Shown one piece after another: positions 56,341 through 64,000 of a stretch of DNA of 64,000 nucleotides. The translations under genes were made by a program, and so were the position numbers. The notes beneath the pieces are model-generated. The model was given only the letters and a program-made list of their open reading frames with translations. It did no database searches and was not told where the DNA came from. The first letter of the stretch is position 1, and the number at the start of each line of letters is the position of its first letter. The stretch is taken from the NCBI GenBank assembly GCA_900542355.1, contig UQNE01000011.1:1-64000 (forward strand), in the 5' to 3' direction. Origin of the DNA: an uncultured Bacteroidales bacterium (GTDB lineage: Bacteria; Bacteroidota; Bacteroidia; Bacteroidales; Paludibacteraceae).

Positions 56341-56437
56341 TTTATCTAAATAATTATCAATAGGAAAATAGATATAATTAGCAGATAATCAATAGATTTA
56401 CATTGTGTATATGTAGCGTTTTATCTAAACGATTTTA
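56341..56437. promoter_or_regulatory. Candidate SusR operator region upstream of susC
   Basis: ATCTAAACGATTTTA at 56423-56437 shares 13 identical bases with 58114-58126, beside the susR promoter; a weaker ATCTAAATAATTA lies at 56343-56355, just upstream of the susC -33 element. Inference: binding site of the co-encoded regulator. Confidence 0.4.
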
Positions 56438-56448
56438 GGCGTTATATT

Positions 56449-58029
56449 TCACGATTTTGGTTGTACGGCAAAGGAAGGAATGAGCATCAGTTGGCGGAAA
56501 AACTCGTCGGTAGAGAGCGGTGAACGCGCCTTCACTTTGGTCTTGTAGGTATAGATAGTAGTGATGTTATAATCGAGCACTTGAGCGATTACCTCGTTGT
56601 GGGTAACGCCCAAACGAAGGAGAGCGAAGATACGCAACTCGGTATTGAGCAACTCGTTGGGACGCAGCACTATCTGCTCTTCGGGGCGAAGGAGAGCGTT
56701 GAAATCGTGAACAAAAGTAGGGAATATACCGAGGAACATCTCGTCGAACCGCTTGTAGAACTCGGTGCGTTGGCGATGGGCATCGGCATTCTTGGGGATA
56801 GTAAGCAGATCATCGTAGCGTTTCTCTTGGATGCGTTTGCGTACCATCTGCTGGTAACGCTCCATCTCGCCGAGGTACTGCGACTGCCAACAGAGGGCGG
56901 TACCGATATACTCTTCCTTAAGGCGATTGGCTACCAAAAGACGGTTATTCATATCCTCGATAGTAGCGCGAGCACTGCGGATCTGCCGCATACGGCGATA
57001 GAGAAGAAAGACCGCAACCAGCGTAATGAGCAAGAAAACAAAGGAGATGATCACCCACATCAAGATACGCCGGTTCTGACTTTGGAGCGACTTGGCATTC
57101 TCTGCATCGATGATAGGCAGTATCTGCATCAGTTCCATCTCTCGATGGCGTGCGCCGTAGAACTCGGCATCCTCTTTGGCATCACGGATATATCGCGCTG
57201 CCAGATTGACTTTGCCGTCCTCGTAGAGCGTTTGTGCCACCCTGCGAAGCGAGATAGTCTCTTTGGTGCTACTCTCGATGTCGGCAATGGCAGACAATAT
57301 ATTGTAGTGGAGCATCATCTCACGATTGCCCATTTGCTCGTAGGCAAAAGCGATGGAGGAGTAGGCAACGGCTGCGTCGTGGCGCGTGGCGGCAGCCGAC
57401 TTAAGGGAGCGTTGATGGTGGGTAATAGAGGATGTCCACTCGCCCTTGAACTCCGCCACCGATGCCTCGCAGTAGTTGTAGAGAAAAGTATCTCGGGGCG
57501 TAAGCAGAGCCACCGCCTGCTCGTAGTTGCGGCGTTGCTCCGCATGGTAGATGTCGGCATACTTATCGCCCGAATACACTGCCAAATCAAGCATTAGGCG
57601 TGCGGAAACAATGTAGTAGTTGACCCGTCCGAGCGTATCTTCCTCGGGAATCTGAATGGTCTGCAGGAGGTCGTACCCCTCTTTGAACAAACCTGCGGAC
57701 AAGAGGGAGAACACCTGGTCGCACTGCGCCTCATAGAGCCGGCGCCGGTCGCCGCTTGCTTCGGCATAGACCACCAGCATATCGGCATATTGTTTACCCT
57801 GCTTGTAGTTGTACGATTTGTACTCGTTGAATAGTTGCTTCACATCGTCGAAAGTGAGCGGCAAGTGGGACTCCAACTCGTGTATCCGCTCTTCTTTTTG
57901 CTTGTCGTAGAGCGGTTTCTTAGCAAGAGCATCGTCGAGCAAGCGCAAATCGTCTTGGAGCGCAGCCGACAGCGGTTGCCATACAAAAAGCCCAATAAGC
58001 AAGGCGGTAAATAGAGGGATATGCTTCAT
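56449..58029 (-). CDS. susR: SusR-type transmembrane starch-locus regulator (DUF6377)
   Basis: 526 residues. N-terminal signal/anchor MKHIPLFTALLIGLFVWQPLSA, a periplasmic helical TPR-like sensor (25-330), one TM helix (ILMWVIISFVFLLITLVAVFLLY near 335-357), then a cytoplasmic coiled coil and a C-terminal LuxR-like HTH (LLRLGVTHNEVIAQVLDYNITTIYTYKTKVKAR). This layout matches SusR of B. thetaiotaomicron, which activates susA and susB-G on maltose. Transcribed in the same direction as susC, 258 nt upstream of it. Promoter at 58080-58111. Confidence 0.9.
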   Translation of the reverse strand: MKHIPLFTALLIGLFVWQPLSAALQDDLRLLDDALAKKPLYDKQKEERIHELESHLPLTFDDVKQLFNEYKSYNYKQGKQYADMLVVYAEASGDRRRLYEAQCDQVFSLLSAGLFKEGYDLLQTIQIPEEDTLGRVNYYIVSARLMLDLAVYSGDKYADIYHAEQRRNYEQAVALLTPRDTFLYNYCEASVAEFKGEWTSSITHHQRSLKSAAATRHDAAVAYSSIAFAYEQMGNREMMLHYNILSAIADIESSTKETISLRRVAQTLYEDGKVNLAARYIRDAKEDAEFYGARHREMELMQILPIIDAENAKSLQSQNRRILMWVIISFVFLLITLVAVFLLYRRMRQIRSARATIEDMNNRLLVANRLKEEYIGTALCWQSQYLGEMERYQQMVRKRIQEKRYDDLLTIPKNADAHRQRTEFYKRFDEMFLGIFPTFVHDFNALLRPEEQIVLRPNELLNTELRIFALLRLGVTHNEVIAQVLDYNITTIYTYKTKVKARSPLSTDEFFRQLMLIPSFAVQPKS

Positions 58030-58079
58030 AGAAACAGATTGAATTCAATATATAGGTATCTTGTTTTTTATATCGATTG

Positions 58080-58111
58080 CAAAGGTACAATAAATATATG
58101 AATTACACAAT
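58080..58111 (-). promoter_or_regulatory. Promoter of susR
   Basis: Read leftward: ATTG, 20 nt, TACCTTTG, ~50 nt before the start codon. Confidence 0.75.
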
Positions 58112-58112
58112 A

Positions 58113-58127
58113 AATCTAAACGATTTA
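58113..58127. promoter_or_regulatory. Candidate operator beside the susR promoter
   Basis: AATCTAAACGATTTA starts 2 bp beyond the -33 element of susR; its ATCTAAACGATTT is repeated exactly at 56423-56435, upstream of susC. Inference: autoregulation by SusR. Confidence 0.4.
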
Positions 58128-58397
58128 TATTGTAATCAGCAACGGTGTACATAGCATATATAATTGATTTTTAGGCAGTTATTAGTATTATAAAACAAGA
58201 ATACAACTCTGAATATATCAAGATAGAAATAGAGGCAAATAGCCTATATAATCATTGTGATATAGGAAAGAGAAATGAGGAGACAAAATGCAGCAAAGAG
58301 GAAAAACGGCAAAGCGACACCACCAAACAGGCGAAAACTCCCTCGGAAATACGCTCAGAGCATTATCATGGTATGGTCGGACTATGGTCGGATTTGC

Positions 58398-58463
58398 TTA
58401 ATCACCCCTTAATCACCCCTTAATCACCCCTTAATCACCGCATAATCACCGCATAACAACCCG
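58398..58463. repeat. Six-unit 11-bp tandem repeat
   Basis: Units TTAATCACCCC (three times), TTAATCACCGC, ATAATCACCGC, ATAACAACCCG. Period equals about one DNA turn. Preceded by ATGGTCGGACTATGGTCGGATT (a doublet). Lies between susR and topA in an ~480-nt stretch (58128-58605) with no recognised gene. Confidence 0.85.
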
Positions 58464-58605
58464 ATATCGACAGGGGACTGACTCGGTACTGACGGGAAGC
58501 CTATGGGGAGAGTACCTTTCAACGGCAGCAACCGGCTTTTTCTACTAAGTATTCGTTATCGGAGTGCCCACAAATGGCGTTATATGGAGAAAATAACAAC
58601 TAATT

Positions 58606-58637
58606 TTTGCACAAATAAAAAAAAAGCAGTACTTTTG
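58606..58637 (+). promoter_or_regulatory. Promoter upstream of topA
   Basis: TTTG, 20 nt, TACTTTTG; exact consensus. Predicted start near 58643, 228 nt before topA. Confidence 0.8.
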
Positions 58638-58668
58638 CTCGCGTTTTCGTTGCGTGGGGCGTTTCGAT

Positions 58669-58806
58669 ATGGATATGTATGGCTATTACAAACGGCTTAG
58701 AAGTGCAGATAGTTATCGAAACGCAGGGAAACTTAGAGAGTTCTACACAGAGCATACAGATTGCCTAAGCGCAGGCAACAAAGGTACGCACGACAACGAA
58801 AGATAA
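58669..58806 (+). CDS. Candidate 45-residue leader protein upstream of topA
   Basis: Begins MDMYGYYKRLRSADSYRNAG about 26 nt after the predicted start of transcription and ends AGNKGTHDNER. Charged, Tyr-rich (five Tyr), helical-looking, no signal or TM segment. Open through most of the topA leader, with a stop 64 nt before topA. I do not recognise a family. It may be a regulatory leader peptide, an independent small protein or chance. Confidence 0.4.
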   Translation: MDMYGYYKRLRSADSYRNAGKLREFYTEHTDCLSAGNKGTHDNER

Positions 58807-58870
58807 ACATTGCAGAAACGCCCACACGGGCACAATATGAAGATATTGAAAACAAGAGAAGTATATAGAT

Positions 58871-61180
58871 ATGAGTAAGAACCTTGTTATAGTAGAGTCT
58901 CCTCACAAAGCAAAGACTATCGGAAAGTATTTGGGTAAAGACTACAATGTACTTGCCTCTCAAGGACATATTCGAGATATTGAACCGCTCGGCAAGAATA
59001 GTATGGGCATCGATTTTGAGCATAATTACAAGCCTAATTATGTAATCGACCCGACCAAGCAACGCATAGTAGAAGCACTTAAAGCCGAGGTGGCAAAAGC
59101 CGATACGGTGTGGCTCGCAAGCGATTTGGACCGCGAGGGAGAGGCTATTGCATGGCACCTAAAAGAGGTTCTTGACTTGGACAAAAAAGACACCAAGCGT
59201 ATCGTATTCCCGGATGTTACAGAAGACTCTATTTTGGAGGCTATCCGCCACCCGCGCAATATCGACTACAACCTAGTCAATGCACAGCAAGCGAGACGCG
59301 TATTGGACCGTATCGTTGGTTTTGAGTTGTCGCCCGTACTATGGAAGAAAGTTACTACCGGACTGAGTGCAGGTCGTGTCCAGTCGGTTGTCGTGCGCTT
59401 GGTAGTGGAGCGCGAAAGAGAAATTGAGAGTTTCCAAACCACTTCTCAGTATCGTGTGTTGGCTACTTTTGTCAGCCCCAACAACAATAATGCCGTACTC
59501 CATACCGAACTCAATCACCGATTTGCCACCCGAGAGGAAGCGCAGGCTTTCTTAGAGCAATGTGCCAACGCAGATTTTTACATCTCGGACATTCAGAAGA
59601 GACCTTCCAAACGCAAGCCGGCTCCTCCGTTTGAGACCTCCTCGCTACAGCAGGAAGCCGTGCGTAAACTCAAATTTCCTCCATCGAAGACCATGCGCTT
59701 GGCGCAATCGCTCTACGAGGCAGGACATATCACCTATATGCGTACCGACTCGCTCAACCTGAGTGATTTAGCATTGGCTACCACCAAAAAAGAGATTCTT
59801 GCCGAATACGGCGACCGCTATGCCCATACACGGAAATACCATACCGTTGCCAAAGGTGCGCAAGAGGCACACGAGGCTATTCGCCCCACCTATATGAGCA
59901 AGCACTCTGCAGGCGAGAATACCGACGAAAAACGCCTCTACGAACTGATATGGAAACGCACTATTGCCTGCCAAATGGCGGATGCAGAGGTGGAAACGAC
60001 ACGCATAGAGGTCAAAGCCAACGGTGTGAGTTACACCTTTGCGGCTATAGGCAAAGTGGTTACTTTCGATGGGTTTATGCGTGCTTATGTGCAATCAGAT
60101 GACGCCCCCGAAGAAAACGAACCTATGTTGCCGCAGATGTCAGTCAATGAGGCATTGATCAATACGGAAACTACTGCACAACAGAGTTTTTCGCAGCCGC
60201 CATCCCGTTACAATGAAGCCTCTCTCATCGACAAGATGAAAGAGTTGGGCATCGGACGACCTTCTACATACGCAGCCACCGTTGACCTTATTCAGTCGCG
60301 TAAGTATGTGGAGCGCGGGAGCGTAACCGGTCAGAAACGCAGTTGCACCATTCTGACACTCAAGAACGGAAAAATCACCGAGAAACAGAAGCAAGAGGCC
60401 TTTGGAGCAGAGCAACAAAGACTAATTCCTACCGATCTCGGGCAGATTACCAACGATTTCTTGGTAAAACAATTCCCGGAACTGCTCAGTTACGACTTTA
60501 CTGCCCACGAGGAGGAGAACTTTGACCTTATCGCCAAAGGGCAAGCCGACTGGGTACAGACGGTAGATACTTTCTACAAGGCCTTCCACCCGCAAATCCT
60601 TTCTATCCCCGCAGGTAAGGTAGCAGGACGCGAATTAGGCAACGACCCCACCACAGGCGAACCTGTGATTGCTAAGATTAGCAAGATGGGACCATGCATA
60701 CAGATAGGTGCCAACAACAGCGAGAAACCGCGTTTTGCCTCGCTCAAGAAAGGGCAATCGATATTCACTATCACCCTGCCCGAAGCACTCGAACTATTCA
60801 ACCAGACTATGCCCTACACCTTGGGGCTGATAGAAGGCGAGGAGGTAGTAGTGGGCGAGGGTAAGTATGGACCATACCTGCGTTACCAAGGCGGTTTTGT
60901 GAGCATACCGCGCACTATCGACCCGATGCAGATCACGCTTGAAGAGGCAAAAGACCTCATCGACAAGAAGAACCAAAAGCAAGAACCGATACATGTGTAC
61001 GGCGATATACAAGTGCTCAACGGACGATATGGAGCCTACATCAAAGCACCGAGCGGCAACTATAAGATTCCGCAAGGCACCGAAGCAGCGCAACTGACCG
61101 AGGCGGACTGCCAACAGATCATCGCTTCGACCGCTCCGGCGGCACAAAAGCGCACTTTTCGCAGAAAAAGTACGAAATAA
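58871..61180 (+). CDS. topA: DNA topoisomerase I (type IA)
   Basis: 769 residues. Relaxes negative supercoils. Toprim domain with NLVIVESPHKAKTIGKYLG and the acid triad SDLDREGEAIAWHL near 85; the toroidal body includes SAGRVQSVVVRLV near 170; active-site Tyr in GHITYMRTDSLNLS near 293; GIGRPSTYAATVDLI near 455. C-terminal ~130 residues hold the topoisomerase C-terminal repeats typical of Bacteroidetes (GKYGPYLRYQGGFVSIP; GRYGAYIKAPSGNYKIP), without zinc fingers. Basic tail RTFRRKSTK. The long 5' leader holds a possible small ORF. Confidence 0.97.
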   Translation: MSKNLVIVESPHKAKTIGKYLGKDYNVLASQGHIRDIEPLGKNSMGIDFEHNYKPNYVIDPTKQRIVEALKAEVAKADTVWLASDLDREGEAIAWHLKEVLDLDKKDTKRIVFPDVTEDSILEAIRHPRNIDYNLVNAQQARRVLDRIVGFELSPVLWKKVTTGLSAGRVQSVVVRLVVEREREIESFQTTSQYRVLATFVSPNNNNAVLHTELNHRFATREEAQAFLEQCANADFYISDIQKRPSKRKPAPPFETSSLQQEAVRKLKFPPSKTMRLAQSLYEAGHITYMRTDSLNLSDLALATTKKEILAEYGDRYAHTRKYHTVAKGAQEAHEAIRPTYMSKHSAGENTDEKRLYELIWKRTIACQMADAEVETTRIEVKANGVSYTFAAIGKVVTFDGFMRAYVQSDDAPEENEPMLPQMSVNEALINTETTAQQSFSQPPSRYNEASLIDKMKELGIGRPSTYAATVDLIQSRKYVERGSVTGQKRSCTILTLKNGKITEKQKQEAFGAEQQRLIPTDLGQITNDFLVKQFPELLSYDFTAHEEENFDLIAKGQADWVQTVDTFYKAFHPQILSIPAGKVAGRELGNDPTTGEPVIAKISKMGPCIQIGANNSEKPRFASLKKGQSIFTITLPEALELFNQTMPYTLGLIEGEEVVVGEGKYGPYLRYQGGFVSIPRTIDPMQITLEEAKDLIDKKNQKQEPIHVYGDIQVLNGRYGAYIKAPSGNYKIPQGTEAAQLTEADCQQIIASTAPAAQKRTFRRKSTK

Positions 61181-61212
61181 TTTGCGTAAATAAAAAAAAT
61201 GCCGTATCTTTG
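61181..61212 (+). promoter_or_regulatory. Promoter of tRNA-Pro
   Basis: TTTG, 20 nt, TATCTTTG; exact consensus, starting at the topA stop. Confidence 0.85.
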
Positions 61213-61291
61213 CACCCGCTTTTGTGCAGAGGTGCGGTTAAGTGCTGCAAAGCACGGGGTGTTGGTTAACGCATCACCGCGGAAAAGCCAT

Positions 61292-61364
61292 CGAGAAGTA
61301 GCGCAGTTGGTAGCGCACCACGTTCGGGACGTGGGGGTCGGGCGTTCGAGTCGCCTCTTCTCGA
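61292..61364 (+). tRNA. tRNA-Pro (CGG)
   Basis: CGAGAAG acceptor paired with CTTCTCG, anticodon stem CCACG/CGTGG with loop TTCGGGA, T-arm GCGTTCGAGTCGC. CCA not encoded. Confidence 0.93.
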
Positions 61365-61381
61365 CTACAAACACTTTCTAA

Positions 61382-61412
61382 GCCCGCCGGTTCGCCGGCG
61401 GGCTCTTTTTTG
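61382..61412 (+). terminator. Terminator of tRNA-Pro
   Basis: AGCCCGCCGG/CCGGCGGGCT stem with TTCG tetraloop, then CTTTTTT. Textbook intrinsic terminator. Confidence 0.92.
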
Positions 61413-61518
61413 TATCTGCGTATCTGCCATAAAGGCTTTAGACAGCAACAATTCGTTAGATACTACACATCAGCATTGCCGAATTATCAAACTTTATTAC
61501 CGGTTGTTAGAAATGGGG

Positions 61519-61925
61519 TCATATACATACCGTTTCGATATAGTCATACCGTCCATCTTGTACAAGGTACTTAATGGCTTGCCGAGCAGCGGGACAACGC
61601 TGCACCTCATCAAATATAATCGCCGAGCGATGCTCTTCTAAACGAACATTGTAATAGTTCTGCAGACGCAAAAAGAGCAAATCTAAGTCATTGAGTTGCT
61701 CAAAATAACCCAAGACCTCATTGGTTACAAAATTGAAGTCGATGATAATATGGCTACTATTCTACTTGCAAACTCACGCACAATCGTTGATTTACCAACA
61801 CGCCTTGCACCTTCTATCAACAAGGCAGAACGCCCAAGACTGTCCTGCTTCCAGCGAAGCATTTTGTCATAGATTTTACGCTTAAAAATATGCTTATCCA
61901 TAATCACATTGTTTTTATGCTGCAA
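61519..61925 (-). pseudogene. AAA_14-family ATPase, N-terminal half only, frameshifted
   Basis: Frame 1 (start ATG at 61901, MDKHIFKRKIYDKMLRWKQD) holds the P-loop IEGARRVGKSTIVREFAS, then shifts: the true continuation SHIIIDFNFVTNEVLGYFEQ is in another frame (indel near 61750). Frame 2 carries Walker B SAIIFDEVQRCPAARQAIKY and stops after GRYDYIETVCI, where intact homologues read ETGS. The rest of the ATPase and the whole DUF4143 domain are absent. A near-consensus promoter (TTTT, 20 nt, TAATTTTG, 61923-61954) precedes it, and a 33-bp array lies just beyond. Confidence 0.87.
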
Positions 61926-61969
61926 AATTACTGATAATAAATGAATTACGAAAATAAAAGCACACTATT

Positions 61970-62048
61970 TATTCCTTTCCCCGCTAAGAAAACATCGATT
62001 TTTATTCCTTTCCCCACTAAGAAGACGCCATTTTTTATTCCTTTCCCC
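61970..62048. repeat. Three-unit tandem array, exact 33-bp period, upstream of the AAA_14 pseudogene
   Basis: TATTCCTTTCCCC starts at 61970, 62003 and 62036. Between copies 1-2 and 2-3 the sequence CTAAGAA(A/G)AC is also kept, leaving only ~10 variable bases. One forward frame reads FIPFP(A/T)KKT per unit. Sequence unrelated to the array at 33149 but period identical. It lies 16 bp beyond the -33 element of the pseudogene promoter. Confidence 0.88.
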
Positions 62049-62283
62049 GTCTATCGTTTTACTCTTATCTGACATTTTGTTGCTACCAATTCGCACCGAT
62101 CTATCATTTTGTCAAACCGATTCTAACGCGACTTCGTCGAATTCTTGTCGAGACCTAACGCCGTTCCTGCCTATATCATTTTGTCAGTCGGTCTGCAATA
62201 GTGCCTTACATTCTGCTACACGGCTGTTTTACACGGTTATTTGCTTCACTGAGCCTATTCTAACTTTTTTTGAGAAAGAGAGC

Positions 62284-62382
62284 GACCACCAGACCGGCTG
62301 ACCACCTCTTTTCTTAAACACATATGCACACATACGCGGGTGGGCGTGTATGCAGTTTAGGTGGTCAGCCGGTCTATTGGTC
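62284..62382. repeat. Long inverted repeat in a gene-free zone
   Basis: 24-bp arms GACCACCAGACCGGCTGACC... (62284-62307) and AGGTGGTCAGCCGGTCTATT... (62359-62382) match at 22 of 24 positions. The 51-nt loop holds a nested CATACGC/GCGTGTATG stem. GC-rich GCCGG(C/T)/TTCGCC motifs continue to 62480. No gene in 62049-62660. Could be a mobile-element remnant end, a cruciform or a stable RNA fold. Confidence 0.75.
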
Positions 62383-62662
62383 ACCTCGCCGGTTCGCCAA
62401 TTCGCCGGCTTATTTCTAAAAAATACGCGCCTGCACGCGCACACGGGGGGTATTAGATTTGCTAAATCAGCCGGCGAACCTTATCAAATAGTGTACTTTG
62501 CTGATTTTCATACAATTACAAGTTATTCTCCCAAACAAGCAGCTCGCCGGCTTAGCACACGAGCATGGTGTATTCTTGCGTTTATTAGCGGATAAATGGG
62601 TATTTTTTGCGTAATACCCCAACATATATGGCAGTCGAGTTGTATAGAAAAGGCATACAGAA

Positions 62663-62694
62663 ATTGCATAATTCGGATAAATTGCGTATCTTTG
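62663..62694 (+). promoter_or_regulatory. Promoter of the thioredoxin-like gene
   Basis: ATTG, 20 nt, TATCTTTG. Start codon 85 nt downstream. Confidence 0.7.
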
Positions 62695-62779
62695 CAGCAA
62701 GTTTTACAATGGGGCTAAGTTGCTCCTCCGTAACTACAAAAGACAATCAGATACATATACAGATAATCAAAACAATACA

Positions 62780-63223
62780 ATGAAGCGTTTCTATTTAGCG
62801 GCAATATGCGCACTGCTCTCCGTTTTTTCCGCTCCGCTATGGGGCGAAGATGTCGTTTACCTCACCACGGAGCAGTTCAAGGCACGCATTTTCGACTACA
62901 CGCAGGAGAAAGAGTGGAAATACAAGGGCGACAAACCCTGTATCATCGATTTTTACACCACTTGGTGCGGACCTTGCAAACGCTTAGCACCAATAATGGA
63001 AGAACTGAGCCAGGAATACTGCGGCGAGATAGTGTTCTACAAAGCCGACACCGAGCAGGAGCGCGAACTGGCATACATATTCCAAATATCGAGCATTCCG
63101 CAGGTGATGTACATCCCTATGGAAGGCAAACCTGCCCTGATAAAAGGACTCTACCCCAAAGAAGAGATTATCAAAATCATCAATGGTTTTCTATTGGCGG
63201 ACAAAAAGCAAGGTACAAAATAG
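62780..63223 (+). CDS. Periplasmic thioredoxin-fold protein
   Basis: 147 residues from the ATG at 62780 (MKRFYLAAICALLSVFSAPL signal peptide, cut near WGED). Thioredoxin fold with active site FYTTWCGPCKRLAP near 65 and cis-Pro loop SSIPQVMYIP near 110. Likely a disulfide reductase in the periplasm; partner unknown. The open frame upstream to 62720 lacks signal character. Transcribed alone from the promoter at 62663. Confidence 0.9.
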   Translation: MKRFYLAAICALLSVFSAPLWGEDVVYLTTEQFKARIFDYTQEKEWKYKGDKPCIIDFYTTWCGPCKRLAPIMEELSQEYCGEIVFYKADTEQERELAYIFQISSIPQVMYIPMEGKPALIKGLYPKEEIIKIINGFLLADKKQGTK

Positions 63224-63239
63224 AGAAAATAGCAGAGAA

Positions 63240-63271
63240 TTTGCATAATCCATTTTTTATTAGTACTTTTG
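63240..63271 (+). promoter_or_regulatory. Promoter of tRNA-Leu
   Basis: TTTG, 20 nt, TACTTTTG; exact consensus. Confidence 0.85.
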
Positions 63272-63326
63272 CAGTCGATTTAGTTGAAAGTTGCTGTTGA
63301 GTAGTAGCAACAAGCGATTGTTCAAC

Positions 63327-63412
63327 GCCGCGATGGTGGAATCGGTAGACACGAGGGACTTAAAATCCCTTGACCAGAAATGGTTGTGTGGGTTCAAGTC
63401 CCACTCGCGGTA
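63327..63412 (+). tRNA. tRNA-Leu (UAA)
   Basis: Class II tRNA with long variable arm (TTGACCAGAAATGGTTGTG). Anticodon stem AGGGA/TCCCT with loop CTTAAAA; T-arm GGGTTCAAGTCCC; acceptor GCCGCGA with TCGCGGT closing on a G-U pair, discriminator A. Confidence 0.95.
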
Positions 63413-63422
63413 CACAACAGAC

Positions 63423-63462
63423 AGGGACAGAGCGAATACAATATCGGCTTTGTCCCTCTTTT
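63423..63462 (+). terminator. Terminator of tRNA-Leu
   Basis: AGGGACA/TGTCCCT stem, 21-nt loop, CTTTT after it. Lies 15 nt before pyk; partial read-through into pyk is possible since no separate pyk promoter was seen. Confidence 0.65.
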
Positions 63463-63477
63463 AAGGTATTAGAAGGT

Positions 63478-64000
63478 ATGAAACAGACAAAGATTGTAGC
63501 GAGTATCAGCGACAGAAAGTGCGATGTAGTATTTCTGCAGGCTCTTTTCGATGCGGGAATTAACATTGTGCGTATCAACACCGCTCATGCGCCCGAAGAA
63601 GGTATGCGTCAGGTGATTGAGAACACCCGCCGAGTAAGCAACAAAATAGGTATCTTGCTCGATACCAAAGGTCCCGAGATACGCACCACGGTATGCGCCG
63701 AACCCGTAGAGTACAAGACCGGCGAAACGGTACATATCTATGGTCGCCCCACCGAAGAGTCATCGCACGGGGTAATCAACCTGTCGTATCCCGATTTTGC
63801 ACACGATATACGCGTAGGTTGCCATGTGCTGTTCGACGATGGTCTGCTCGATATGTTCGTTACCGCCATAGAGGGCGATGAGATTACCGCCGTGGTGCAA
63901 AACGACGGCATATTAGGCGCCCGCAAGAGCGTGAATGTACCGGGCATACACATCGAGTTGCCCGCCCTCACAGAGAAGGACATACGCAATATCCGCTTTG
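63478..64000 (+). CDS. pyk: Pyruvate kinase (N-terminal part, runs off the window)
   Basis: Makes pyruvate and ATP from phosphoenolpyruvate. The visible 174 residues show MKQTKIVASISDRKCDVVFL, DAGINIVRINTAHAPEEG (catalytic Arg/Asn region), ILLDTKGPEIRT (K-binding) and the B-domain, then VNVPGIHIELPALTEKDIRN. Typical starts read KIVATISD and RxNxSH; here NTAH replaces NFSH, a Bacteroidetes-like variant. The rest lies beyond 64000. Confidence 0.94.
   Translation, partial: MKQTKIVASISDRKCDVVFLQALFDAGINIVRINTAHAPEEGMRQVIENTRRVSNKIGILLDTKGPEIRTTVCAEPVEYKTGETVHIYGRPTEESSHGVINLSYPDFAHDIRVGCHVLFDDGLLDMFVTAIEGDEITAVVQNDGILGARKSVNVPGIHIELPALTEKDIRNIRF

Noticed and set aside
61382..61412. Hairpin after tRNA-Pro as part of a mobile element or attachment site
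   Set aside because: It is a textbook intrinsic terminator; no integrase or repeated tRNA end was found in the window.

Overview
The window is chromosomal DNA of a Bacteroidales-type Bacteroidetes bacterium. The evidence is a complete Sus-like starch locus (SusR-, SusC-, SusD- and SusE-type genes with a lipoprotein amylase), the type IX secretion (T9SS) regulator PorX, a giant protein ending in a T9SS type A sorting domain, DUF4271, and the Bacteroidetes promoter form TTTG-N19/20-TAnnTTTG in front of many genes and tRNAs. No prophage, integrase or complete IS element was recognised. Most of the window is housekeeping DNA with accessory patches.

Layout. 1-3.3 kb: 3' part of potA, a possible small RNA, a CAU tRNA and an OmpA-family porin. 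3.3-9.2 kb: pta-ackA (acetate/ATP), then a GH13 glucanase, a UbiA prenyltransferase and Maf, followed by an orphan promoter-to-terminator unit. 9.4-18.8 kb: a secreted Ig-like protein; trmD; a leftward run asd-U32 peptidase-DUF4271-hemD-rnpA-yidD; and acpP/fabF. 18.9-28.8 kb: a lipoprotein gene, porX, an EEP-family nuclease/phosphatase and a metallophosphoesterase rightward; pyrE-SRPBCC-psd-deoC and a fused NfnAB-type flavoprotein leftward. 29.4-43.9 kb: accessory region with a GH105-DUF4832 fusion, a broken AAA_14/DUF4143 ATPase gene beside a 33-bp repeat array, a 2425-residue T9SS cargo with a small membrane partner, a PqqD/S26-peptidase pair and a secreted protein. 44-45.8 kb: sufB and tRNA-Cys. 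46.1-58.1 kb: the Sus-like locus, read leftward: susR; then susC (frameshifted), susD, a SusE-like starch binder, GH13, and an SGNH-type esterase with starch modules. 58.6-64 kb: topA with a possible leader peptide, tRNA-Pro, a second broken AAA_14 gene with its own 33-bp array, thioredoxin, tRNA-Leu and the start of pyk.

How they fit. The Sus-like locus would sense starch or maltodextrin through SusR, bind and import it through SusC/D/E and cut it at the surface and in the periplasm; GH13 at 5.7 kb may act on the imported glucans, and pta-ackA and pyk would yield acetate and ATP. PorX would control the T9SS that exports the giant cargo. Three secreted proteins share an unusual C-terminal tail.

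The least explained signals are two tandem arrays with exactly the same 33-bp period but unrelated sequence, each beside a decayed AAA_14/DUF4143 ATPase gene; a shared ATCTAAACGATTT motif near the susR and susC promoters; and the orphan transcription units at 0.96-1.13 kb and 9.0-9.2 kb.
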